From the NCBI RefSeq assembly GCF_000189635.1, contig NW_002476380.1:1-64000 (forward strand): DNA of 64,000 nt, in the 5' to 3' direction. The DNA is from Tetrahymena thermophila SB210. Lineage: Eukaryota > Ciliophora > Oligohymenophorea > Hymenostomatida > Tetrahymenidae. Below, one piece after another: positions 49,816 through 61,900 of this stretch. Each line of letters opens with the position of its first letter. Position 1 is the first letter of the stretch. The translations under genes and the position numbers were made by a program. The notes beneath the pieces are model-generated. The model worked only from the letters and a program-made list of their open reading frames with translations, had not been told where the DNA came from and did no database searches.

Positions 49816-50865
49816 AATTACAAGGTATTATTTATTTAGATATAAAATCCTAACTTTAGTTAGAATTTGAGAACTAAATAAATAAATAGTTTGATAGTCT
49901 AATATTCCTTAAGAAAACTAAATTACCTTTAATTAATAAAATTTTAAAGCATTTATTGTAGTTTACCTATGAATATATATTTTTTTGAAGTGTTAAAACT
50001 TGCAATATTTGTGAATATAAAACCAGATCTTTTTATGAAAAATAATCTCAAAAAATACTAAAACTTAAATTTAAGCAATGTCAATAAATCGATAAATTGT
50101 AATGTTCTGTGAAAAATATAATTAAAATAGATCAATTTTATTTAAAAATATAATAAATGGCTTATTTTCAATATCCAAACTTTCAACTTTTTATGTGTGT
50201 CAGTCAGCCACATTTTATATTAAAATTTATTATTTGATAAAACTTATAAATTTAAAATAATAATTTTTAGTAATTGAAAATTATTTGACTAACCAAAAAA
50301 TTTAAAATATTTAAGAATTAATTTAATGATAACACATATAAGAGCTTAAATTAAATTATACTTAGTAAAACTATTTATAATAAATTAAAATATATTCCTA
50401 ATTTCTTTTTAAATTTATTTATATTTTTAAGAAATAATAAAAATATATTAGAAATAGTTATTACCTTAATTCATCAACTTTTACAGTGTTAAATAAAACA
50501 TAATTTAATGTTTAAATTATATATATATTTTTAAGAACAAATCAAAATTTTAATTTTTTAAATTAATTAGAATTTAATGATTTAAATTATTATTTTTAAT
50601 ATATTAAAATATATTTTAAATTATCTACACAAATATTTCAGTTTTTTTAGTATTTAAAAATATTAAAATTGCAATTATTAATGTCATTTATGTTTATATA
50701 TTGTTGATGGCTAATATATAATCAAGCATTAATAATTTTATAAAAATAATATACTCCAATATTTTATTCACTTAATTTTTTATCAAATAAATATTTCAAT
50801 TTGTCAAAAATTGTAGAAACTATAAATTATTGTAAATTAACTAACATATTTAGTTTATTATAATA
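49816..50865. other. Spacer
   Basis: 1.05 kb, very AT-rich, between two plus-strand genes. Contains the desaturase 3' flank and the promoter of the coiled-coil gene. No coding or repeat feature seen. Confidence 0.6.
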
Positions 50866-53260
50866 ATGGATTAAATTTAAGATGATAAAAGTTTATCTAA
50901 TAGTAGACTACATTAGTAGCTATCTAAGGCCAACTATTCTTTTAACACAAATGATTAGATTTTAATGTCAGAGAGCTAATCTCCTACAAAATTTCATCAA
51001 AAAAGAATAAATTTTTTAGAGTCTAATAGCAAATAAAATTTTATGGAGAATGGGATTGAATAAGCTTCTTCAGAAAAACTCCAAAAAGCCTACAAAGTAC
51101 ATTTTATATATGAAAAACTATAAGATCGTTTAAAACTGCGTAAAAGAGATGGAGATCTTAATTTCCGAAAAATGATGCACGAATTTAGGCAGCTGGATAC
51201 ATTTGTTGACACAAGACAAGAGATCTAATCTATGAATTTAGCTTTCTAAAAAGGATTTAAAAGTAGCTTAGAAGTTTTAAAAATTAGAGATAAAATATAG
51301 CAGCTTAATAAAGAACTGAAAGACACTTCAAGCAAATATCAAATGCAGTTTGGAGAATATGAAGTTATAGATGAATAAGCAGAACAGAATAATTTAGGTG
51401 GGGTCAAGGGAGCGAAATAAGCTAAAGAATTGTTGAGAAGGTCTAAAAAATATTTATAAACAAAATCAAAAAACATGAAAATATACGATAGCACTTAAGC
51501 AATAACTGAGTCTTTAAAGGATTATATTTAAAAACACACTCAAACCGTAAACCAAATAGAACTAAAAGATGATACTAACGAATTTTATTCTAATTTAGAA
51601 TCAGTTTTTGAGCATTAGAAAAGATTAATATCCCTAAAGGAGTGTAATTAATAATAAATATATTTTATTGCAATTTCAACTATATAAAAATAATTAAACA
51701 TTCATAAATTACAATTGTATTACAATTAATAAAATTTAAAATATAGAGCATGCTGAGCTTGAAAGAAAAAAGCAAGAAGAGAAAGAAAAACAATTGAGGG
51801 AACTAATAAAACTCTCTAAATATGATATTAATGGTGGGAACGAAAAAGCAGTACCAAATCAAGGATATTTTGATGAATATCACAAAAACACCCAAAAGAC
51901 AATAAATAAAGCTTTGAAGGAGAGCCAAAGAATATATCGTTAAAAGCTGGGCCTTATTAGTTAAAAGGATAAGTTATTTTTAGATATTCAGGAAAACATT
52001 ATTGATAAAAACCAAGAAAAGCAGCAACCAGAATAAAATGATTTAACAAGCCCAGTTTAAAATAAAAATAACTTCTTTAGTCAAACTATATCAGCAACAA
52101 AAGTCTAAAATATCTAAAATCAGCAATAAAAAGAATAAAAACTTCCCATTTTCTAATCAAGATCAAGCACAAACACTCCTTTAAAAACAAATTTTATTAC
52201 TCAATAGCCTGATATTACATAAAGCTCGTTTAATAAGTTGAATCAAAGAAGGTACAATCAAAATGCAATGACAAGTTATAACTCTATGACTAGGCTAAAC
52301 TAAAGTAGCATAAATAAGACTTACATTCCTAGCGGAGAAATTTAAGAGGAAAAAGTAGACTACGATGATTAATAAGAAGAACAAGAAAAAGCACAAAAAT
52401 TAATTAACAATTTAGCAATAAGTCCTTCAATTTAAAATTCATACAAGAATATAAGCACACTCTCTACTGCAAGAGAGACTGAAAAAATAACTATACCATT
52501 GTTGCAGATAAACAATAACCAACAAAATTTAAACCATGCTAAGGGTTAAAGATAAGCTTAAACTTAAGAAAATTTTAAAGAAAAAGTTGCTAGAGATAAA
52601 TTATCTGAATTTTCAAGATCTTCTCTTGTTAACACATCTCAGAATGCTTTGAGACATAGCAGAATTGATAGTTTTTTTGATAAAAATCCATTTAATTAAG
52701 TCAAATAGAAATTAAATAGCCGTATGAATAAAAATTCAATTGATAAAATAACTCTCTAATAAAAAAACTAAAGATATTCTTCATAAACTGAATAAACTCC
52801 AAATGCATTTACTAGTGATAGTGATCAGACACCCTTAAAAGGCAGGAAAAAAAGTTTGGGAGGTTTGACTGATGAAGTATCTAATTTAGTTAAAATAATG
52901 GCAGAGAGATCACCTAAATAAAGTGAAATTAAAAGACTGAGCAGCTTGTACACTCCTAAAAGTACAAGATTTACAATTGAAAAAAAGAATATATTTTTGT
53001 CAAATATTGAAAGCTAACAAGAGACTATAAAGCAATTTATAAGCACAATGAAAGAAGCAGAAGTTACATATAAAGAAGAAAAGCAGAAATTAATGTAACA
53101 GTTGTTGGAAGCTAAATAATAATATAAATCAACTTAAGAAAGATACGAAGATCCTAAAATTACAAGTATTAGAGAAGTAGAGTAAAATGTTGAGCATAAA
53201 TTCAAAAATTTCCTTAGAAGAAATTATAAGCCAAAAACACTGTAAATAGCTAATTATTGA
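50866..53260 (+). CDS. Coiled-coil, low-complexity protein of unknown function
   Basis: Two exons, 50866-51643 and 51747-53260, with a 103-nt intron (GTAATTAATA...AAATATAG) in phase; 763 residues. The N-terminal 260 residues are mostly charged helix, with coiled-coil heptads around KIQQLNKELKDTSSKYQMQF and a conserved-looking segment FRKMMHEFRQLDTFVDTRQE. Exon 2 opens with a strongly charged helix (AELERKKQEEKEKQLREL). A long Asn/Gln/Ser/Thr-rich linker follows, with SP and TP sites (NAFTSDSDQTPLKGRKKSLG). A second coiled coil is near the C-terminus (TIKQFISTMKEAEVTYKEEK), ending with a basic tail. No signal peptide, membrane span or catalytic motif. I do not recognise the family; a cytoskeletal or basal-body role would fit the architecture but is a guess. 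Confidence 0.85.
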
Positions 53261-54308
53261 TTACATTATTATAAATAAAATAAGTAGTTTATATTAATTT
53301 AAAACTATTTTTAGGCATATAAAAATAATAGCCTGTTCATTTTTGTTTTATATTATTATTTATTCATTTTCTTTTAGTATATTTTTACACTTATATATCA
53401 AAATTTCAATTTTTTTTTTAAATTAATTTTATTTATAAAAATTAAAAAATAATCAAATTAAAATTAAAAAAAATAATTCTTCAAAACAAATGGGCTTTGT
53501 TATTTATCAAATAAAAAAAATAAAATTTTAGTAAAAAATTGTTTATTTTTAAAATTATTTTCAATCTAAAAAATAAAGTGATAAAACATATCTAATTTTT
53601 TTGTTAAAAATGAATTAATTAATATCTTAACCATAAAATTTTTATATGTTAATTTTATCTTTAAAATAAAGTTAATTTGTTGTTTGTTGAAAATAAAATC
53701 TATCTTTACTACTTTTAAGTGATTAAACTCATAAAATATGTTTGAAAAAATTGTGTTTACTTAGAGAAGTATTCATATTTTATTAATAAACCAATATGAT
53801 TGTATTTTAAGGATTTTTAATTTTATATTATCCATGGCTATCATATATATTAATTGACTTATTGGTTGGTGAATAGATAAATAGTTAGATGAAATGGATA
53901 GATAGATAGATGATATCTTAAAGAATAAATATTTATTGTTAAATTTTAAAATCAATAAATTTATAATAATAATAATAAGAAACTTTAGTTTTGGAATTGA
54001 AATTTTATTTATAAGCTATCTTATATGCAGAAGATGCATTTATAAAGATACATTATCGTTGATAAGTTATTAACAAGTCCTTCGTACTTCTATGAATACT
54101 AAAATCACCTAATAAAGCTTGTATTAGAGATTAATTTTAATAATGAAGATGAATATAGTATCATTAGTCATAGAAAGATCCTTTAATAATTTGTAAATGA
54201 CATTTATTTGTTTCTGATAGCGACTTTGCTTGCATTCTTTAATAGAAATTGCAAGAAAAATATACCCCTACCATAAAACATTAGAATATGCTTGCTTATT
54301 GATTTCAA
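53261..54308. other. Convergent intergenic region
   Basis: 1.05 kb between two converging genes. AT-rich, with a GATA tetranucleotide run near 53895-53912 and several short poly-A/T runs. From about 54000 the composition is a little less AT-rich, consistent with the 3' UTR of the COA6-like gene. No further gene supported. Confidence 0.55.
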
Positions 54309-54918
54309 TCAAAAGGCGAAACTCAAATTCTTAGGAGCAGTAATACCATAAGCTTCCTTATTTTTAGCAGCGTTATAATTCTTAAGTTGCTCCTTTGAGT
54401 ATAACAATTGATCTTTTTTTTATTACTCTCTGTTATCCATTTAATATCTTCTAATACCAACGTCACAGCTTGATTACCAAGCTTAGTAAGTTTAAGGGCA
54501 CTTGTGATGATTATCTTTTTATTAAAAAATAAAAGATGTCAGAAAATATACTTTATAGGTGCAATTATGTTTAAATATTGAAAATTTATTTAGGTTTTCG
54601 AGGTATTTTTTATATTTAAAATCTTTAATTTATTTTTGTTCTGCTTTTTCCTAAGAATTCGCATCCAATTAATTTAAAATAAATATTCTATGCCATTTTT
54701 GTGTTAAATCGCATTTTTATTAATATGAATGCGATTATTTGGATGATAGCTATTTGTATGCTTTAAAAGGATAAAGTTAAAAATATTTATCAACCATAGG
54801 CATCTCTAATTGAGTCTAAACATTCGAAATGGGTATTAGAAGCTTAAAAGCATCTCTTGTAATCATATTGTTAACCAGGTAATTTGGTCTAGCTAAGTAA
54901 AGCGTTTGAAAATTCCAT
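54309..54918 (-). CDS. Small twin CX9C/CX10C protein, COA6/COX6B-like
   Basis: Mitochondrial intermembrane-space CHCH protein; relatives are COA6, which helps copper delivery to COX2, and the COX6B subunit of cytochrome c oxidase. Two minus-strand exons, 54795-54918 and 54309-54514, joined in phase across a 280-nt intron (GTTGAT...AAAAAG), 109 residues. The first helix reads KRCFQASNTHFECLDSIRDA, with Cys23-x9-Cys33. The second, KCPQTYQAWQSSCDVGIRRY, has Cys47-x10-Cys58. The CX9C-CX10C pairing, Cys33 followed by Leu-Asp, and aromatic/basic residues after the last Cys are the COA6/COX6B pattern. The chain ends with a Lys/Gln-rich helix and NLSFAF. No cleavable presequence, as expected for Mia40 substrates. 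Each exon is under 210 bases and uses TAA/TAG, so it is easily missed. COA6 versus COX6B cannot be settled here. Confidence 0.85.
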
Positions 54919-55551
54919 TTTTACTTCTATTTAATATCTTTTCAATTGATTTGATTTTATTAAATAATTTGATTAAGCTAAAGATTATATTTTCTTAATA
55001 AAAATTTTCTCTTAACTTTTCATATTATTTGTATGTATTTAAGAGCATATTTTTTATTTTCTTTATTCATTCATATTAATAAATTAATTAATTGATCAAA
55101 TACTTAGTTCATCTTTTTAGTTCTTATATCATGAATCCATTTTTTCAATCTTCTTTCATACATTTTTATTATGAATTAATCAACTCTATTGAAAAAACAA
55201 ATAAATGAATGCATTCATTTATTCAATCATTTAAAATATTGTTTTTGCTTGTTTAATTGATGATATTTGCAAACAATCCTAATTCATTTTATCTTGTAAT
55301 AAATATATAGCGATTAGCTTGCTTATTTTATGTTTTTGAAGATATCTTAAAACAAAATCACTAATAATTTTCATTAGTTCGCAAGCTATCTATATATTTA
55401 TTTGCTTTATATTTTTCAAAAATCTATAAACTGTATTTCGCTGCTATTAAATATTATAATTTATTTTTGCTACACAATATTTTTAAAGCCAAAATAAACA
55501 CTTCAACAAGAATAAGTTTTATCCAAAAAGATTTATTTATAATAGTTAAAA
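54919..55551. promoter_or_regulatory. Divergent promoter region
   Basis: 630 bases between the COA6-like gene (minus) and a small plus-strand gene, so it must hold both promoters. Contains a perfect 24-base palindrome (55200-55223) and several imperfect TGAAT/ATTCA repeats around it. No named element recognised. Confidence 0.45.
55200..55223. repeat. Perfect 24-base palindrome
   Basis: Half-site AATAAATGAATG followed directly by its exact reverse complement, centred on ATGCAT. It sits between two divergent genes, where a dimeric factor site or a bent or cruciform-prone element is conceivable. In DNA this AT-rich, palindromes of A/T are common, but the central G and C positions make this one less trivial. 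Confidence 0.7.
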
Positions 55552-55907
55552 ATGAAAATGGAAGAAGAGATCATAGACTAAGCAGATAAAAAAGCTCCTT
55601 TTATCCACTTAAAAAGTAAGCATTAAATAAATAATAATTTAATTGTAAGAATATCAATCAATTATTTAGAAAACATCGATTGGTCTACATAAAATTATAT
55701 AGATGATTTGTTATAATAATTTAACTAAATTTAAGACTACTCTAAAGGAAGTAATGAAATGGAGATAAATGAAAATTCTAATAAAAGCGAAGGTAAAATT
55801 TATTAATTATTTCATTTTAATATTTATAAATTTTATAAAAAAAAGCAAAGAAATTTAAGACAATAAAAATTTTAGATATTTTAAACAAAGGAGATATACA
55901 AAACTGA
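55552..55907 (+). CDS. Small three-exon protein, unknown
   Basis: Exons 55552-55615, 55670-55792 and 55846-55907 join in phase to 82 residues: MKMEEEIIDQADKKAPFIHL, then NIDWSTQNYIDDLLQQFNQI, then an Asn/Glu/Ser-rich linker and KKFKTIKILDILNKGDIQN before TGA. Both introns are 53-54 nt with good GTAAGC/GTAAAA donors and AG acceptors, and each junction keeps the frame. The middle segment looks like one amphipathic helix. Acidic N-terminus, no Cys, no signal. I recognise no family. The regular mini-introns argue it is real, but the case rests only on splice logic. Confidence 0.55.
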
Positions 55908-56833
55908 CCTAAAATGATATTCAATAGCAATTTTTAACTCATAAATAAAGAAAAATAAAATAAATATTAATTTAAAAAAAACATATAAATATTATTAATT
56001 ATTTTCAATTAAATGTTACAAAATTTCAATATTATATTTCAAAAGTTTTATTCTACTTTTCTAATTTTGGTTTAAATTATATTTTTTATCAGATAAATTG
56101 GCATATTGTTTATAAACAATTTCTTATATAAATAATTGCATATTGTAAAATATTTTTTTATTTTTCTTAAGTTATTTTTAAAAAATTGTATTTCTAAAAA
56201 GCTGATGGCTTTTAAAAATTAAAATAAAATTACAAATTGATTAATTTATTTTGCATTTTGAATATTAAATCAATTACTTAATAAACTAAATTAGTAATTA
56301 AACTTTATAAAATTGATGATAGACGACTGATTAATTACACATTTAAGTAATATTTTAAGAAATAGAACTAACTAATTATTAATAATAAAATTAAACAATT
56401 TTTAGACAATTTTAAATAATTTATTTAATTATTTCTAATTAATGAAGTACTCTAATTTAAATTGATATGATTTTATTATCGAAATTTAGATTAAATTTAT
56501 TTACAGTTGAAATAAATTTTAAATTGATTATCTATTTTTAAATTTCTTTTAGGTAAATGTTAATTTGAGAATATTATTAATTAATTTAAAACTTTGACAA
56601 TAAGTAATTGACAGTATTAAATATTAAACATATCATAATTGTTACATGAGTTTGTTATTGATATACGTAATCTGATGCATTGTCAAATTTGAGATATAAA
56701 AACAGTTGAAAGTAATAAATAAATACATCAATTTTTTGATTAAAACAAATCTTGTCATTAATTTTGATTAAAAATAATATTAAAGTATAATACAAACTTA
56801 AATACTACATCTAAAAATAAGCTATAGTTTAAA
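55908..56833. other. Spacer
   Basis: 930 bases, extremely AT-rich, between two plus-strand genes. Nothing recognisable beyond poly-A/T runs. Confidence 0.6.
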
Positions 56834-58360
56834 ATGGGAAATAATTTAGCAGTTTTATAAATAATGCCCAACAAGTTTAAGTGTACTTATTTATTTTTAT
56901 ATTTGCTGAATTAAAAATCAAATAAATTAATATCTAATGTTCTTACATTTGCATTATAAATAGCGGGTTCAGTAGTATTAATTACAGGAGCATCATAGGG
57001 AATAGGAAAGGAACTAGCATTAAGATATGCATCTAGATAATGCAGGTTGAATTATTTTATTAAATATTTTAGTTTGATGAAGTTGTTTATTATTTTAATT
57101 TAAATTTAGACTGCTTTTGTGTGCCAGAAATGTCGAATTATTGAAAAATGTAAATTAAAAAATTAAGAGATATAGTTTGAATTCACCAAAATAATTATTC
57201 TTAGGTGTAAAGCTTATGCAATCATTTAGGAGGTAAAGCTGAGATATGCTAAATGGATGTTTCTAATGAAGAGGATTGCAAGTAATAGATTGAATTATAT
57301 AAATAAAAAAGTTATGCATGAATAATAAAAGTATATTTTCTACTTTCTTAAAAGATTCAAATTATAAACAAAGATGAGCGAGATATTCATTCAAATCTTT
57401 AGAATAAAAGCTAGAATTTTCTAAAAATGCTAAATAATTAAAGATATAAAAAAATAGAATTAAATTATATAAAAATTTATGCTTAGCTAGCTAATTTCAT
57501 AGCTAACTGTTTTGTTTTACATTTTAAAAATAGGAGAATGATCTAAGAATGTATTAAGCATTTTTCAAAAATCGATATCTTAGTAATTTAAAATAAATTA
57601 AAATAAAGCAATTTGAGATTGAATATTAATTATTATTTTTAGGTTTTAAATGCTGGTGTTAATGCTCATAGTAAATTTGTGGAACTCCCAGATTTAAGTT
57701 CTTTTAAGAAAGTAATGGAAACCAACTTTTATGGATGTGTTTATCCTACAAAGTAATTAAATATTAATTGTTTACTTAAAATTATTAAAAACCAATCTAT
57801 CTTCTTTATAAAAATCTAGGTATGCTTTACCATATTTATAAAAAACTAAAGGTCAAATACTTGTTTTATCTTCTCTTTCCGGTGAGATTGGACTTCCTTT
57901 CCGTACTGCATATTGTAGCAGCAAATTCGCTGTAACTGGCTTCTTTGAATCTTTGAGAATAGAACTAGAAAATAAAGATATAGCAATTACTATAGTTTGT
58001 CCTCCATCAGTAATTAATTATTTTTAATGAGTTATTATGCATGTAATTTTATATTTTTTTTATCATGGATTTTCTAAGGTAAAAACTAATATGAGAGATC
58101 ATGATCTCTTGCAAAAATATAAAACAGAAGAAATGAATGAAACTGACAATAGAATGAGTGTTGAATAATGTGCTGATACTATCATTCTTGCAGCTGATAA
58201 AAGAGCAAGAAAAGTAATTTTTATTTATTTATTTAAAAAAGTTAATTAAGAAGTATGAAAATAGGTATTCTTCCCACGTTAAGCTTACCTTGCTGCATAT
58301 ATTAGACCATTCTTCCCAGATTATGTTGATAATAAATTAAAGAAATTTGCTAAACTATGA
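56834..58360 (+). CDS. Classical short-chain dehydrogenase, DHRS7/11-beta-HSD-like
   Basis: NAD(P)-dependent oxidoreductase. Nine short exons, 56834-56882, 56964-57045, 57110-57149, 57205-57281, 57534-57582, 57643-57752, 57820-58009, 58079-58213 and 58265-58360, all phases consistent, 275 residues. The cofactor motif TGASQGIG is at 24-31, preceded by VVLI; CARN follows beta-2. Then DVSNEEDC, VLNAG (100-104), VMETNFYGCVYPTKYALPYL, and the catalytic Ser154 in LSSLSGEIG. Tyr167 and Lys171 lie in AYCSSK, then FFESLRIELENKDIAITIVCPP. IPFR/LPFR-TAY and VMETN-FG resemble DHRS7B and 11-beta-HSD relatives more than sphingosine-base reductases. The C-terminus YLAAYIRPFFPDYVDNKL is like the end of those proteins. 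Substrate unknown. Exon 1 is only 49 nt and its donor (AAGT/GTACTT) was chosen by phase, so the first 17 residues are the least certain. Confidence 0.92.
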
Positions 58361-58940
58361 AGATTAACAAATATAAGTTGATGAGCAAAGTTAAAAGATA
58401 AATTTTATTTAAAAGTTTATTGCTTGTATTGTCCATATCTTTATGTTTATGCATTTTAAATTGAGTTTTCAAAAATAAATTTATAAATATTTATTTATTT
58501 TAAATTAAAAGCTAAAATTCAAAAAAAAAAAAAGTTAATTTTGAAAAAGCTAAAATAAAATAAAAATCAACAAGATAACAAACACATCAATTATTTGAAT
58601 GAAAGAAGAAGTTAAAAGTAATTCAAATAGAATTAAAAATTTATAAAATAAAAATTTATTAAATACTAATTAATTATTTTGTATAATTGTATGGATATAG
58701 ATAGAGATAGTATTTATTTATTTCTTTCTCAAAATGAAAACAACTTAATTAAAAAAATTGTGACCGTTTAACATTATTAATAATTGACTATTTTTCCATT
58801 AGAAATTGAAATTTGGCTAAAATCGATTAATTTTTAGATCAAATAAATAAATAATATTTTGCCAAAAATCATTATAAATTTTGTAAACACAACTTTTGAA
58901 GAATTAAAAATACTTAAAAGGGGGAATAAAGAAAAATATT
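58361..58940. other. Spacer
   Basis: 580 bases, AT-rich, SDR 3' flank and MORN-gene promoter. Poly-A run near 58518-58532. Nothing else seen. Confidence 0.6.
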
Positions 58941-61900
58941 ATGAACAATTAGTCATTTTAAAATATTTCATAGCAGCATAATCTATCTTCTTTAAATAAC
59001 AAAACTTATTTTGAGTACTCTTTCAATAAGTTGAGGGAAAAATAAGGCTTTTCGCAAAAAGGTATTTTAATAAATAATTATTGTTAAAAATTTGTATCTT
59101 AATAAATAAATATTTTACTATGAAACTATTTATTTATCTTTCGAAATATTTTATAAATATTTAGATGAGTTTATGTATGCCTAAAAGCAGCTAAATTTAA
59201 ATCTAGGGAATTATTTATATGAGTACTAAAAATAAAAATTGTATGAATCATGGATAACCAGTGATAAGATATAATAGTTACCTCAAGAAAGGAGAGATAA
59301 AAAAGCTGGAAAGTACCAATAAAACGAGAGTTATAATAGGCAACAATCTGTAAAGAGCCTTAAAAAATCAATAGCTAAAAGCGCATCCTGTAAATAAATA
59401 AATAAATTTGAACATTTTGTATTTGTTATTTTGTAATAAAAATATAGATCCATAATATATTGAGTAAATAAATGGTATTTATGAAGGAGATTTAGATATG
59501 AATTATAAAAAGGAAGGACTAGGAATATTTATTGAAGATCAAGGTGAGATGTATATTGGTAAAAAAATAACTTAATTTTAAAAATAAAATTGTAAAATTT
59601 AATTCATTTAAAAAATTTTTAGGTGAATGGTCTAACGATTAAATGCACGGTGAAGGCATTTTGCACTTCCGTTTCGGTGGTTATTTATATGGGAGGTTTA
59701 AATAGAATAAGGTTCATGGCATTGCAATATTAAATATTCCATTAAAAAACCAATTATTTATTGGTTATTGGAAACAATCTACTTTGAATGGTGTTTGCTT
59801 TGAACTTAATTTAAATTCTAGATAGTGGTCTCTCTCTATTTATGAAAATGGAGAGCTAAAGGAAAAATAGCAAACCGAAGCTTTAGAAATGAATTCATCT
59901 GGAATGGGTAAATAAATTTACACAATTTATTTAACAGATTTCTTAAATATAATTTTTAAAAAGTTTACCCTAAGATTATGGACCCTTATGAAGATATAAA
60001 ATTTTGGATGAGTAGATAGTCAAACAAGCAATATTTCTTAGAAAGAAATATTAATACTTAGTAAAAGCACATTAAATACATAAACATCGATAAAGGAATG
60101 GAGTAGGAAGCATTTTTTTAAACAATTTTTTAATTACAAATTAATTATAAAGTTATATAGGATTCATTGAAGAAAACAATATCCCAGAGGGATTGGGTCT
60201 TGTTAAATGTGAAAAAGGGTTTATTTATGGATAATTTTGTGTAAAAATATTTCTTGAATTTTTCAATTAAAATAATAAATAACTTTTTTTATTAAAAAGA
60301 ATGGCATTTTAGAAGGCTATGGAAGGATGGTGCTTGATAACGGAGATATTTACGATGGCTATTACAGGAAGGGACAATTGAATGGGCAAGGATACTATTT
60401 TAATTTTGAAAAAAAGATTTTCATGCATGCTATTTTTGAGGATAACATACCAAAGATCTATGAAACAGAGAATAAATATCGTGCTGACTTAATAAGTATG
60501 CTTGCTTTTTTAATATAAATATGAAGTCAAAAATAAAATTATTTTTTACTTTAGAAAAAGAAAGATCTGAGCAGCATAAGTCTCATAGGAAATTTTATGC
60601 GAAAGAGCAGCATTTAGAAAAACTTGTTTTTAAAATATTAAAAAACTATGAAGATTTTTATGGAAAGGGTTAATTATAGTTTGAAAGTGATATAAATAAC
60701 ATGTATTTGTAAAATAGAATAAATAACAGTTTTACAACAAGAAACTTTATGGATAATAATATTTCTCAATCTCCAAACGTGTAATTTACCTAGATTGCTT
60801 CTCCTACTAGTCAAAGAAGTTTAGATATTACTACAGAAAAATTAGCTGAATCTTTATAACCTTCATAAATTCCTCAAATTTCTCAAACTATTTAACAGTA
60901 AAATGTTATTAATAATTAATCTCTAAATTAGGTAGCAGCATAAAATCAATAAAATAACCCAAATAATAAAATAATCAATAATTAAAGTTAGCAACCAACA
61001 AGCTAATTAGCATAACCTTAGATTAACTAAACATAAAATTAACAAAAAAGTATATCCTTAAATAATTCTAACAGCATTTAAGGAAATTTAAATAATTAAA
61101 ATTTATTATCAAACAATCAAAATAATACAAGTGGAATTATTTAAAACTAGCAAACAGCATCATTTTCTTAATAATAAATATAATAACAATAGTAGTTAAA
61201 TTAATAGCAGTAGTAATTAAATTTATAGCAGTTATAGCAGCAATAATAGCTAAATCAATAATAATTGCAGTTATAAAATCAATAGCAGTAATAAGTTAAC
61301 ATGTAGCAGTAATAGTAGCAAAACTAAGTTTAATAGATTACTTTAATCTAAAATGAATCTGGCGTTTAATTATCATAATAATCTTTCTCTGAAAATGTTG
61401 TTGATTCACCAGTTAAGATGGAAAATAAAAATGAAGTAAAGTCTAACTTGATAGCAGGTAGCGTGATTTAAGGTATCAGATAGACTGCTAAACCTTAGAA
61501 AAGAGAGTCAAAGTACATTGAACCCCCTAGTATTAAAAAACCTCAAGAATTGCAATATAATGCTTCTTAGGAGTAATATGAAAGGTTTTAAAAAATGTAA
61601 GAAACAAGAAAGTAGTATACTGCTCAGCATTAATATTAAAATGAAACAGAGTTCAGTTTAGAAGTGGACCCTTCCAAAGATTTATTTTCATTTAAAAAAA
61701 TTAATACAAGCTATATGGAGAGAAGTTAGAAAAGAAGAATATTTGAGGATAACCCTCGTTATCAAAAAGAAGTATTTTAATAGTCTCGTTCTATGACTCC
61801 TCATAAAGAATTATTGAGAGATGATTCTGCTAGGAGTACTTTAAGTTAGTAAAGATATAGAAAAAATGAGTATATGAAAGACATAAATACTCAATAGAAA

